From an uncultured Bacilli bacterium (GTDB taxonomy: Bacteria; Bacillota_I; Bacilli_A; RF39; UBA660): a stretch of 23,853 bases of DNA. The notes under the pieces were generated by a model that saw nothing but the letters and a program-made list of their open reading frames with translations, was not told the DNA's origin and searched no databases. Positions 1 to 6,822 of this stretch are shown piece by piece (position 1 is the stretch's first letter; every line of letters begins with the position of its first letter). A program made the translations under genes and the position numbers. Location of the stretch: the NCBI GenBank assembly GCA_947589375.1, contig CANQAO010000003.1, forward strand, positions 1-23,853. Reading direction: 5' to 3'.

Positions 1-564
1 GTCCGAATATCCCCAATCTTGAATGGCCTGCAAACAAGCATCATCACAAATGTTTTCCACAGCCTCGGCTACATTAGGATTATTTTCTGGAGTTTGCGGA
101 CCTCCAGCAACTCCACCAGTCACAACCCCATTGGCAGATTCTACTTGAACATCTGCATGTCCTTCACATTGTGACTTATTTGAATCGTTGCAAGCAATAA
201 CTACTGCCTTGCTAAAATCATAGCCAATTTTTAAATTAGCGGTAGCACAACCTTCTTTAGTACAATTATCAGCTATATAACCCGAATCAACTTCAAAGGG
301 ATTACCTCGGGCCACAAAATGTTCCCCTTCTCTACAATCAACACCAAGACCATCGATAACCGCGCACGACTGTGTTACTGTTGCCTCAGTAGCCGAAAAT
401 TTAATATCAACATAGTAATCAGTACCAGTTGTATTATCCCCTCTTGATAGATAATAATTGCAGGTACAAGCATTATCGGCTTTTACTCCATCTATATTCA
501 CAAAAAGGGCACCTAAAAAAAGCACGATGCTTATTAATAACATTTTCATTGTTTTTTTTGACAT
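1..564 (-). CDS. Secreted Cys-rich protein, paralogue of the 780-1766 gene (3' end outside window)
   Basis: This is the N-terminal part (about 188 residues) of a secreted protein; the C-terminus lies beyond base 1. It opens with a basic, hydrophobic signal peptide ending near GVKA, followed by a CxC motif and scattered cysteines. The last visible residues (ICDDACLQAIQDWGYSD) match residues 204-220 of the downstream paralogue exactly. The mature middle is very different between the two. An ATG at 570 is also in frame, but the GGGAG site abuts it; the ATG at 564 has a 7-nt spacing and is preferred. By analogy the missing C-terminus should carry a two-helix membrane hairpin. The function is not known. 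A surface-exposed subunit or adhesin is inferred from the signal peptide, the cysteines and the adjacent pilus locus. Confidence 0.85.
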   Translation of the reverse strand, partial: MSKKTMKMLLISIVLFLGALFVNIDGVKADNACTCNYYLSRGDNTTGTDYYVDIKFSATEATVTQSCAVIDGLGVDCREGEHFVARGNPFEVDSGYIADNCTKEGCATANLKIGYDFSKAVVIACNDSNKSQCEGHADVQVESANGVVTGGVAGGPQTPENNPNVAEAVENICDDACLQAIQDWGYSD

Positions 565-640
565 ATGCATGCTCCCTACTTTACATACTACTACAAATAT
601 ATTATATCATAAAAAAAAGCAACAATAAACCTTTTCATTG
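477..640 (-). repeat. Duplicated signal-peptide and promoter block, copy 1
   Basis: This 164-nt block matches 1679-1842 at most positions without a length change. It covers the signal peptide codons, the start region, the leader, the TATAAT box and an A-tract. The sequences on either side diverge quickly, so the conserved unit looks like the expression and secretion front end of a duplicated gene family. Confidence 0.8.
601..629 (-). promoter_or_regulatory. Putative promoter of the 1-564 gene
   Basis: On the minus strand a perfect TATAAT box (601-606) lies 17 nt from a weak TTTATT -35 (624-629). The arrangement is kept base for base upstream of the paralogue at 1766, which supports function despite the poor -35. 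Confidence 0.55.
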
Positions 641-733
641 GTACTTTTTATATTTTTACTAATTGATATTTAACGTCCTTAATCATATATATTCATAAAT
701 TCCTTATTATCTATATCAAATTATTTTTTAGCA

Positions 734-768
734 ACCAAAAAGGGCAATAAAAATTATCTATTGCCCTT
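734..768 (-). terminator. Intrinsic terminator after the 780-1766 gene
   Basis: A perfect inverted repeat AGGGCAATA (741-749) / TATTGCCCT (759-767), extendable by one A-T pair, starts 12 nt past the stop codon of the minus-strand gene. It is followed in that direction by a short T-run (TTTTGGTT). The U-tract is modest but the stem is strong. Confidence 0.75.
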
Positions 769-779
769 GTTTTTAACAA

Positions 780-1766
780 TTATTTGCCAATTCCACAAAT
801 AACATCACCTTTAGCACCAATTTGTACTGTCGCCCCTGAATTATTATTAACTACATCAATTATAAAAGTAACTAATGTTGGTAATAGTAATAATAATACT
901 ATACATACAATTCTTATTAAAGAGTGCTTAAAGGCTTTTTTAAATCCGTCTTCTACCTCGCCTGTAATGACTTTAATAAATTCTACAGCTGTTAGAATAA
1001 TTAATAAAACTATTCCAATAACACAAAGAAACCAAAACAAATCATTTAAAAAGCTTTTTAATTCATCACCAATAACATTACATTGTATATCAGCATTTTC
1101 TAACTGTTTTTTGTCTGAATATCCCCAATCTTGAATGGCCTGCAAACAAGCATCATCACAAATTTCTTTATCTTTGGAGCCGCCTCCAGTAACACTAGGC
1201 AAAATATCGTTGCCATATTCAGTTTGTTTTTCATTCGCGGCCTGTTCTGAATCAATGGCTTCTAAATCTACATTCCAACATCCTAATTGACTAGCAGATG
1301 TATTTAATGCCAGTTCTTTTGAATAGGCACATGAATGAAAAGTAGCATTAATTGACGCACAAGCACTCACACTACATTGATTAGCCACCACATCATGAAA
1401 ATTACCTTTATTATATCCACTTAAAAATTTAGCACCAGAGGTGTTTTCTTGTAATTTAGCTTTTATCTCTGTTGTCGATTTAAAATTATCATCAACATAA
1501 TCATTTACTTTAGCTTCACCAAAATACGTGATATCTGAACCACTATATTCATGTTCAGAGTCATATACATTGAATTCAGCTAAATAAACTGTTCTGCTTA
1601 CCACAGTACGTGGATTATTTCCCCCTACCATAGTTTTTTCCTCTGGACCTAAGCCTTTGAAACTACAAACGCATGACTCGGCTTTTACTCCATCTACATT
1701 TATAAAAAGGGCACCTAAAAAAAACACGATGCTTATTAATAACATTTTCATTATTTTTTTTGACAT
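780..1766 (-). CDS. Secreted Cys-rich protein ending in a VirB2/TrbC-like two-helix hairpin
   Basis: The protein has 328 residues from the preferred ATG at 1766. AAGGAG lies 7 nt upstream of this start but only 1 nt from the in-frame ATG at 1772. It has a signal peptide (about residues 1-29), then a Cys-rich ectodomain (CxC near residue 33, further cysteines to about 208), then two membrane helices (about 241-263 and 283-305). The helices are joined by a charged loop rich in K, E and D, and a cysteine lies outside each helix. That last part has the same topology as the two small hairpin proteins at 1849-2619. It looks like an ectodomain fused to a pilin-type hairpin. It has its own promoter and terminator and sits beside a Tad-like locus. 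I do not recognise the ectodomain; adhesin or pilus-tip roles are inference only. Confidence 0.85.
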   Translation of the reverse strand: MSKKIMKMLLISIVFFLGALFINVDGVKAESCVCSFKGLGPEEKTMVGGNNPRTVVSRTVYLAEFNVYDSEHEYSGSDITYFGEAKVNDYVDDNFKSTTEIKAKLQENTSGAKFLSGYNKGNFHDVVANQCSVSACASINATFHSCAYSKELALNTSASQLGCWNVDLEAIDSEQAANEKQTEYGNDILPSVTGGGSKDKEICDDACLQAIQDWGYSDKKQLENADIQCNVIGDELKSFLNDLFWFLCVIGIVLLIILTAVEFIKVITGEVEDGFKKAFKHSLIRIVCIVLLLLLPTLVTFIIDVVNNNSGATVQIGAKGDVICGIGK

Positions 1767-1842
1767 ATGCATGCTCCTTACTTTATACGTTTTTATGCCT
1801 ATATTATATCATAAAAAAAAGCAACAATAAACCTTTTCATTG
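1679..1842 (-). repeat. Duplicated signal-peptide and promoter block, copy 2
   Basis: This is the partner of 477-640. It additionally forms the better terminator hairpin, because it continues into GCTT where copy 1 has GGTA. That suggests copy 1 was derived from this end and lost the outer stem pairs. Confidence 0.8.
1803..1831 (-). promoter_or_regulatory. Putative promoter of the 780-1766 gene
   Basis: TATAAT on the minus strand (1803-1808) lies 17 nt from TTTATT (1826-1831). The -35 overlaps the upstream gene's terminator stem, so termination and initiation share the same bases. The pattern is identical to the promoter at 601-629. Confidence 0.55.
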
Positions 1843-1845
1843 CTT
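1811..1845 (-). terminator. Intrinsic terminator of the two-gene hairpin-protein operon
   Basis: Read on the minus strand, AAGCAATGA (1837-1845) pairs with TTGTTGCTT (1819-1827) with two G-T wobbles and a 9-nt loop. An unbroken T-run follows at 1813-1818. The stem begins 4 nt past the stop codon of the 1849-2253 gene. Confidence 0.7.
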
Positions 1846-1848
1846 CTT

Positions 1849-2253
1849 TTATTCATCATCAACTTTAGTGGCGTTAGTATCTACACCAACAATAAATTTT
1901 TTACTACAGTCCCATATATCAGCAGTTGTGTTCTCTTCGCCAGATTGTTTTTCAACTCCAGCTAAAAGACTAACAACTAATTGGACTATAATAATTACTA
2001 AAAATACTAGAGCGGCTGAAATGAGCCTCATAATAAAAGATTTTTGATATTTTTTAATATCTTCTTCTTTTTTAGCTACTACAGATTTAGCAAAATCTAT
2101 CATTCCCCAAATAATTAATAAAATTGGAACGACGATTTTAATACCTCTAATAATAAGAGCTACTACATTAAAAACCGTATCGGGAATAGCCATACCCGCA
2201 CACATGGTCGTATTTTCTTCTAATGCTTCCAATACATTAAATAACTCTAGCAT
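1849..2253 (-). CDS. Small VirB2/TrbC-like hairpin membrane protein
   Basis: This 134-aa protein has a short N-terminal region with one cysteine, a helix (about residues 27-50, ending WGMIDFAK), a Lys/Glu-rich loop, a second helix (about 74-96) and a polar tail with a further cysteine (IWDC). Two helices around a charged loop, with outward termini, is the topology of VirB2/TrbC-type pilins; sequence-level membership is not provable here. It is a paralogue of the 114-aa protein encoded 21 nt upstream in the same operon, with a 53-nt stretch identical at DNA level. The SD (AGGGA) is weak. A role as a membrane-embedded or extruded pilin-like subunit of the neighbouring secretion system is inferred. 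A holin-like or purely structural membrane role is not excluded. Confidence 0.75.
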   Translation of the reverse strand: MLELFNVLEALEENTTMCAGMAIPDTVFNVVALIIRGIKIVVPILLIIWGMIDFAKSVVAKKEEDIKKYQKSFIMRLISAALVFLVIIIVQLVVSLLAGVEKQSGEENTTADIWDCSKKFIVGVDTNATKVDDE

Positions 2254-2274
2254 ATTTATCCCTACTTTCTAAGA

Positions 2275-2619
2275 TTATCTGCCACCGTTAATAAACGCTT
2301 GTACACATGACCAAATAGATTGGTTAAAGCCATCGGCACCTACTTGTCCAACAAGTTGAACTACCAATCTAACAATTGTCACTACTAAGAATACAATAGC
2401 TGCTGCAATTAATCTTTTAATGAATGTTTTTTGGCCTTTCTTGATTTCGTCTTCATCGCTTTTAGTAATAGCTTTAGCAAAATCTATCATTCCCCAAATA
2501 ATTAATAAAATTGGAACGACGATTTGAATACCTGAAATAATTAAACCAACAACGCCAAAAACCCCTTCTGGTACTTGTGAACAAAAATCAACCGCTAATA
2601 CATTTGCAAAATTTAACAT
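2275..2619 (-). CDS. Small VirB2/TrbC-like hairpin membrane protein
   Basis: This is a 114-aa paralogue of the 1849-2253 product and the first gene of that operon. Its start is fixed by a strong GAGGAGG site and a near-consensus promoter. It has a cysteine near residue 13, helix 1 (about 22-46), a charged loop with DEDEIKKGQK, helix 2 (about 67-89) and a tail containing IWSC. The strong promoter and SD suggest a major structural component rather than a low-copy enzyme. The two outer cysteines are conserved in both paralogues and could form a disulfide on the outer face. Assignment to the VirB2/TrbC fold rests on topology and context. No conjugation genes are nearby, so a conjugative pilus is unlikely. 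Confidence 0.8.
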   Translation of the reverse strand: MLNFANVLAVDFCSQVPEGVFGVVGLIISGIQIVVPILLIIWGMIDFAKAITKSDEDEIKKGQKTFIKRLIAAAIVFLVVTIVRLVVQLVGQVGADGFNQSIWSCVQAFINGGR

Positions 2620-2642
2620 ATTTTATCCTCCTCTACTTATTA

Positions 2643-2671
2643 ATCATACTGAAATTTTAAAGATTTGTCAA
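2643..2671 (-). promoter_or_regulatory. Strong sigma-70-type promoter for the hairpin-protein operon
   Basis: On the minus strand a perfect TTGACA (2666-2671) is followed after 17 nt by TATGAT (2643-2648), 23 nt upstream of the start at 2619. This is the best promoter match in the window. Confidence 0.85.
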
Positions 2672-2735
2672 TATTTTAGACGCTTTCTTAATTAATTATA
2701 CACTTTTTTGTAGTAATTACAATACTTATCAACAC

Positions 2736-3596
2736 CTACAAGAGATTTATAATAGAATTAATATCCATTTTACTAATGGCAAAACACTTTTTACCTAAGT
2801 CTTTTAATGAGGCACCAACATGATATAACTCTTTATCATCTAAAATAATAAACCGATCGTGAAAATTATTTACGATTTTTATTTCGGTATTACTATATTG
2901 TAGTTTAAACTTTTGAATATCTAATTTGGTTTTAACTTCTTTAGTCCATATTTCTACTTTAACCTTTTCATTTTTATATGAAAGAACATCAAATATCGTT
3001 TTATCGATATAATTATCGATAATAATTATTTTATTTTTAGCTTTTCTAATAATATTGATAAGTAAACTATAAGCATCGTAAATCTCACCGTCAAAAAATA
3101 TTTTTTCTTTAAATTCTTTGGGATGCATTTCATCTAATACACTATTAAACCGATTATTTAAGTTTAAAACTTCATATTCAACTTTAGTTAATCTATTAAA
3201 TATATCTTTATTATCAATTATAAAATGACGCATTTCGACAAAAGCATCCATGATGGCTACACTTACTTTAGCAGCGACTTTAGATTTTAATACTGTAGCT
3301 AACATAGCTACTCCTTGTTCTGTAAAAACATAAGGCAAATATTTTCTATGTTTACCTCTTCCGCCTTTTAAGGTCAAATATTTTGACCTTAAAAAATGAT
3401 ATTCTTGTTCATTTAACCTAAAAGCAAATCTTTCAGGAAATTTAATGGGATTATTTTTGACTGCTTGATTAATTTCTTTTGTTCCATTTTTACAACCATA
3501 AAGATATGCTAAATCATTATCTAACATAACTTGTTTCCCTCTTATTTCATAGATTAAATTTTTTATTTCGATTTTTTCATTTATAATTTCATTCAT
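2736..3596 (-). CDS. ORF6N-domain protein with PLD-like C-terminal domain
   Basis: The protein has 286 aa. The N-terminal part (about residues 10-110) is an ORF6N domain, recognisable from MLDNDLAYLYGC, the FPERFAFRLNEQE segment and LPYVFTEQGVAML. This DNA-binding-type domain is common in phage antirepressors and mobile elements. After a linker, the C-terminal part contains a hydrophobic strand (NKIIIIDNYID) and HDRFIILDD...GASLKDLG, resembling one half of a phospholipase D-like nuclease motif with HxR in place of HxK. The start at 3596 is chosen because AAGGAGG lies 7 nt upstream; the reading frame is open to 3704 but has no matching site there. It sits between two parts of the pilus locus and looks like an insertion. 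Its leader hairpin recurs at 16561-16592. Likely roles are regulation or phage defence; neither is shown. Confidence 0.8.
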   Translation of the reverse strand: MNEIINEKIEIKNLIYEIRGKQVMLDNDLAYLYGCKNGTKEINQAVKNNPIKFPERFAFRLNEQEYHFLRSKYLTLKGGRGKHRKYLPYVFTEQGVAMLATVLKSKVAAKVSVAIMDAFVEMRHFIIDNKDIFNRLTKVEYEVLNLNNRFNSVLDEMHPKEFKEKIFFDGEIYDAYSLLINIIRKAKNKIIIIDNYIDKTIFDVLSYKNEKVKVEIWTKEVKTKLDIQKFKLQYSNTEIKIVNNFHDRFIILDDKELYHVGASLKDLGKKCFAISKMDINSIINLL

Positions 3597-3603
3597 GAAA
3601 TTA

Positions 3604-3635
3604 CCTCCTTTATAGTAATATACCCTATAAGGAGA
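3604..3635 (-). promoter_or_regulatory. Leader hairpin burying the SD of the ORF6N gene, copy 1
   Basis: On the minus strand CTCCTTATAG (3625-3634) can pair with CTATAAAGGAG (3605-3615) around the loop GGTATATTA, leaving one bulged base. The 3' arm contains the AAGGAG Shine-Dalgarno sequence, 7 nt from ATG. The element recurs at 16561-16592 with the same loop and bulge position and one compensatory base-pair change. It could be an RNA switch, a protein-binding translational operator or a DNA operator. Confidence 0.6.
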
Positions 3636-3687
3636 CCTAATTCCTGCTTTTTTATAAAAAAATTTGTATTTTTGCCAACAAAAAAAC

Positions 3688-4695
3688 TTAATGGAGTTTC
3701 CCAAATAAGCCTTTCTTTGATCCTATAGGATCATCGTTTTGTTTAATAAATCCAAGTTTTACCAAAAATGCATCAAGCGCACTATTACCATTTTCTTGAT
3801 CATATAATGGTGGCAAACTATAGAAAATTTTCGTATTAGTTTCATATTCAAAATCTAATACATCATGATTGCTCAATAAACTTTGATTTAAAATAAGTCT
3901 TTTCCCTCTATATTTTTCAAAAGCCTTAGGATTTCTAGATAAAAGTTTATTTAATTTTATCTTTGAAGGCTCAACTAAGTAAAGCATTTCATTCACTAAT
4001 CCTTCAGCCGAAGGGCTATTATTAATATCAACTAAAATAACATCACATTTGCTGTGCTTTGAAAGATTGTTTCCAAGTTCCTGTGAAGATATACTATGCA
4101 TATTATTCTCCCCAAAATACATGAAATCACGCTTGTCAAGTTCTAAAGCTACAACATCATAATTTCTCTCTAGTTGTTTTTTCATAATGTATGTCAGTGT
4201 TGTCGCTCCTGCGCCATCAGTTACATCCTTAATACCAATTACTGTAGCAGATGAGGAATCAACATAAACTTGTTGGTTCGCTGCGGTTCCCATGCTAAGG
4301 CCATCATGGATAGTATCTAATTGATGATACTGAGCCACATCACGATAACTATTAGGATTATTATATAAATACATAACCCCATCGACATTCATTGTGAAAT
4401 TATAAATTCGCATAGAAATTAAATCAGATAAATATTCTGGTTCAGTTACTTCCGGAGAACCATCTAAAAGCAATATTAAACGATCCATATCTAGTGATAA
4501 AGATAATTTCTGTAACGTTTTTATATCTTTGTAGTTTTTAAGCGCCGTAATATCTAAAATCATTCTTTGAAAGTAGAAATTTTTAAACGTTTCAACGATT
4601 TCATCAACTGTAAATTCTCCTTCGAGTGACTTTATAACATCAATATCTAAGTTTGCGAGTGCATCTCTATACTTATTAGCAACTATTACGTTCAT
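3688..4695 (-). CDS. TadZ/CpaE-like protein with degenerate P-loop
   Basis: This 335-aa cytoplasmic protein is the last gene of the Tad-like cluster. CpaE/TadZ proteins join a receiver-like N-terminal domain to a MinD/ParA-type ATPase domain and place the secretion machine at a site in the cell. Here the first 130 residues fit the receiver-like half. Residues about 153-168 occupy the P-loop position as GIKDVTDGAGATTL, where the family normally has a Lys-rich deviant Walker A. The catalytic lysines are missing, so ATP hydrolysis is doubtful. A later segment (DVILVDINNSPSAEG) fits the Walker B strand. It is preceded by a strong GGAGG site. The assignment rests on position, length and this partial motif; an atypical TadZ is the best reading. 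Confidence 0.65.
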   Translation of the reverse strand: MNVIVANKYRDALANLDIDVIKSLEGEFTVDEIVETFKNFYFQRMILDITALKNYKDIKTLQKLSLSLDMDRLILLLDGSPEVTEPEYLSDLISMRIYNFTMNVDGVMYLYNNPNSYRDVAQYHQLDTIHDGLSMGTAANQQVYVDSSSATVIGIKDVTDGAGATTLTYIMKKQLERNYDVVALELDKRDFMYFGENNMHSISSQELGNNLSKHSKCDVILVDINNSPSAEGLVNEMLYLVEPSKIKLNKLLSRNPKAFEKYRGKRLILNQSLLSNHDVLDFEYETNTKIFYSLPPLYDQENGNSALDAFLVKLGFIKQNDDPIGSKKGLFGKLH

Positions 4696-4707
4696 ATAGT
4701 TCTCCTC

Positions 4708-5196
4708 CTAACTTTCTATTTTTTGAAAAATCATGGTTTCCCCACTAACTGGTATTTGTATCATGTCACCAATAATCGGAATATCGAAAAACATATAGGC
4801 CGTAACACGATAATATACACCACATTTGTTTTCTCTACCATTAGTACATGTATTAATCATATATACACAATATTGATAATCACTACTTTGACTTACCAAT
4901 GTTCCTCTGTCGTTATTGCATCTAACACCACTAACAGCATTAGTCTTTGGACGATAACCAATACCATTGCCATCGTCACCAGCATTTAACCATTCAGTGA
5001 TGTCATCTTCAGCGCGGGTATAGGCAGTTGCGGGGTCAGTACTATTCTCGCCTTCTTTTTCAATTTCTTCCACAATTTTATTTTTAACTTTAAAAGCTTT
5101 TGAATAACTAAGTGATCCTACAAAAAAGGCAATCATAATAATAACAAAGATAATTATGATATTGAAAAGAAAAGCATTACTAATTGATTCTTTCAT
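4708..5196 (-). CDS. TadE-like pseudopilin
   Basis: This 162-aa protein has one N-terminal membrane helix (about residues 9-30) followed by the segment YSKAFKVKNKIVEEIE and an extracellular domain with four or more cysteines. It is a paralogue of the 175-aa product just upstream: both keep Y-x-K-AFKV-N-x-I after the helix, a Cys-Val-Tyr strand, a D-(I/L)-PI-(I/V)-G motif and a PV strand near the end. This architecture matches TadE/TadF-type minor pseudopilins. Its start overlaps the upstream stop by 4 nt (ATGA), implying translational coupling. The N-terminus MKESISNAF resembles those of the two proteins encoded upstream. Its place in a Tad-like filament as a minor subunit is inferred. Confidence 0.75.
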   Translation of the reverse strand: MKESISNAFLFNIIIIFVIIMIAFFVGSLSYSKAFKVKNKIVEEIEKEGENSTDPATAYTRAEDDITEWLNAGDDGNGIGYRPKTNAVSGVRCNNDRGTLVSQSSDYQYCVYMINTCTNGRENKCGVYYRVTAYMFFDIPIIGDMIQIPVSGETMIFQKIES

Positions 5197-5720
5197 GCAT
5201 CCACCTTACACCTATCTGGGACACTAATACGGGTCTTACTCTGTTCGCTCCATTGCTTACAAGAAAAATTATAGGTCCTTTCTCCTTTAGTATACACTGG
5301 TACTTTAAAACTGCCGACAATAGGTAAATCAATATAGATATAACTAGCTACACTATAATTATAATATATAGGCTCTCCCTCATCATTAGTTTTGTTTTTG
5401 TCTTGTGAACCTCTATCATCATTATAATAGTAAACACAATAAAGATACGTACTATCTTGTTTTAATAAAGTCCCACCATTTCTTTCAGGGCATCTTGCGT
5501 TTTCAGTATTTACAGTATAACCAATTGTCTGTAATTTTTTTTGAATATCATCTTTAGAAGCTGAATTATATCCTTCATACTTTTCTATAGAATCTAAAAT
5601 TCGATTATTAACTTTAAAAGCTTTATAATAACTGATAGTAGCCGCTAGCAGGCCAAAGACAATGATAATAAAAATTATTATCATATTATATGTAAATGTC
5701 TCTCCTAAACTTTCTCTCAT
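5193..5720 (-). CDS. TadE-like pseudopilin
   Basis: This 175-aa paralogue of the 4708-5196 product has the N-terminus MRESLGETF, one membrane helix (about residues 10-32) and the conserved YYKAFKVNNRI segment. A Tyr- and Asn-rich extracellular domain follows with cysteines near residues 78, 93, 155 and 170. The two C-terminal cysteines are absent from the shorter paralogue and could close a local loop. An AGGAGG site lies 8 nt upstream of the ATG. It follows the small pilin gene by 29 nt. TadE/TadF-type proteins are minor components required for Flp pilus assembly in known systems; that role is transferred by architecture and neighbourhood. Confidence 0.75.
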   Translation of the reverse strand: MRESLGETFTYNMIIIFIIIVFGLLAATISYYKAFKVNNRILDSIEKYEGYNSASKDDIQKKLQTIGYTVNTENARCPERNGGTLLKQDSTYLYCVYYYNDDRGSQDKNKTNDEGEPIYYNYSVASYIYIDLPIVGSFKVPVYTKGERTYNFSCKQWSEQSKTRISVPDRCKVDA

Positions 5721-5749
5721 AGGCTACCTCCTTTTTATTACTTAATTAA

Positions 5750-5965
5750 TTATGCTCCAGCGTCAGCGTCACCTTCACATTTTGACTCATCTATACTAAT
5801 AGAGCAAGCACCACCTTCCCAGTGTCCACCTTGGTTTAAGCAACAAGCTCTTTCTTTGGTTGTATTCATTAAACCTGAAACAAGTGGTGTAACTACAGCT
5901 ACGATAACACCAATAAGAATGATTGTAACTACAGTTAAGTTTGCTTCTCCTGATGCTTCTTTCAT
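5750..5965 (-). CDS. Flp-like small pilin
   Basis: This 71-aa protein has a 10-residue polar N-terminus (MKEASGEANL), a single helix (about 11-32) and a short C-terminal domain with a CC pair and two more cysteines. Size, helix position and location directly before TadE-like genes and after TadC fit a Flp-type major pilin. Flp precursors are normally cut by a prepilin peptidase after Gly, with Glu at +5 of the mature protein. Here Gly6 is followed directly by Glu7, so the processing site is not canonical. Bacterial Flp pilins rarely carry four cysteines in the tail. The SD is GGGAGGTGA, very strong, in keeping with high expression. A TATAAT box at 5996-6001 may give it extra transcription. 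Confidence 0.7.
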   Translation of the reverse strand: MKEASGEANLTVVTIILIGVIVAVVTPLVSGLMNTTKERACCLNQGGHWEGGACSISIDESKCEGDADAGA

Positions 5966-5995
5966 CGATTCTCACCTCCCTTATTTTCTTTTTTT

Positions 5996-6025
5996 ATTAT
6001 ATCATATTTTGAGATTGTTTACTAA
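5996..6025 (-). promoter_or_regulatory. Possible internal promoter for the pilin gene
   Basis: On the minus strand a TATAAT box (5996-6001) sits in the 56-nt gap before the pilin gene, with only a weak TTAGTA at 6020-6025 as -35. The -10 is perfect, but without a good -35 the call is tentative. Extra promoters ahead of major pilin genes are common. Confidence 0.35.
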
Positions 6026-6822
6026 AAATTCATCATCATCATCATTGAAAGTAACATGAATAAGAGAATTCCTCCACCCGTACCTCCAAGCATGACCATG
6101 GTTTTGTGTTCCATTTTATCAAGACGTTCTTGATACTTTTGCTCCCTTGATTTATTCTGAAGCGCAGAAATTGTTCTTGAAAACATTAATAATTGTTCTT
6201 GTTTATTTTCTTGACTACCAAGACCTAAACGATAAAGTAATCTCATCATTCGCATGGAATCTCTTACGGGATATTCATTGGCGAAATCCATATATGGTTG
6301 AACACTAGAATCACCCGCATCGATTTTATCAATTAGTCTCTTAAGCCCCGGTTTAAATATTTCTGGAGCCGTATCAATTGATTTAGAAATAGCTACGGGA
6401 ACTGTATAGTGTTGGATCAAAATTTCCAAACTTTTTAAATAATATGGAAGCATTAAATTAATCTTATGTAAGTTAGCTTTATAATAATTTTTTAGCTGTG
6501 TATAAGGCATTTTAAACACTAAAAAGCCAATAATTATTGAAAGCAGTACATAGACAAATGATAAATTTGACAAAAAGATGAAGAACATAATTACAATCGT
6601 AACTAAGCCGTTTCTAACCCTTTTACCAAATAATTTTTCCACATCTTCATTAGTGACATTACCATATTTAACACTTAGTAAGAATAAATAATCATCTTCC
6701 ATTAAGAAATTGAAGTATGGTTGGGTATCGGTAACGAATTTTTTGGCACTAAAATGATTAGTTCGCTCTAAAATCAAAATTAAGATAAGCGCAATAAATA
6801 TAAATATAATTCCTGTACTCAT
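6022..6822 (-). CDS. tadC: TadC-like inner-membrane platform protein
   Basis: This 266-aa protein has an N-terminal helix (about 2-17), a helix pair near residues 70-105, a soluble helical domain (about 105-235) and a C-terminal helix (about 243-263). This is the layout of type II secretion F-domain proteins of the TadB/TadC family, which form the membrane platform driven by the TadA ATPase. The soluble part has the expected SKSIDTAPEIFKPGLKRLID helical region. Its ATG overlaps the stop of the preceding TadB-like gene by one base (TAATG). TadC is chosen over TadB because it is the second and shorter of the pair; the two are homologous and the labels could be exchanged. Confidence 0.8.
   Translation of the reverse strand: MSTGIIFIFIALILILILERTNHFSAKKFVTDTQPYFNFLMEDDYLFLLSVKYGNVTNEDVEKLFGKRVRNGLVTIVIMFFIFLSNLSFVYVLLSIIIGFLVFKMPYTQLKNYYKANLHKINLMLPYYLKSLEILIQHYTVPVAISKSIDTAPEIFKPGLKRLIDKIDAGDSSVQPYMDFANEYPVRDSMRMMRLLYRLGLGSQENKQEQLLMFSRTISALQNKSREQKYQERLDKMEHKTMVMLGGTGGGILLFMLLSMMMMMNF

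Noticed and set aside
429..662. Plus-strand ORFs at 429-662 and 1760-2047
   Set aside because: Both cover the antisense of the duplicated signal-peptide and promoter block, which explains their similarity to each other; no SD.
3597..3704. N-terminal extension of the ORF6N protein
   Set aside because: The extension crosses the leader hairpin, has no SD of its own, and the ATG at 3596 has a perfect site 7 nt upstream.
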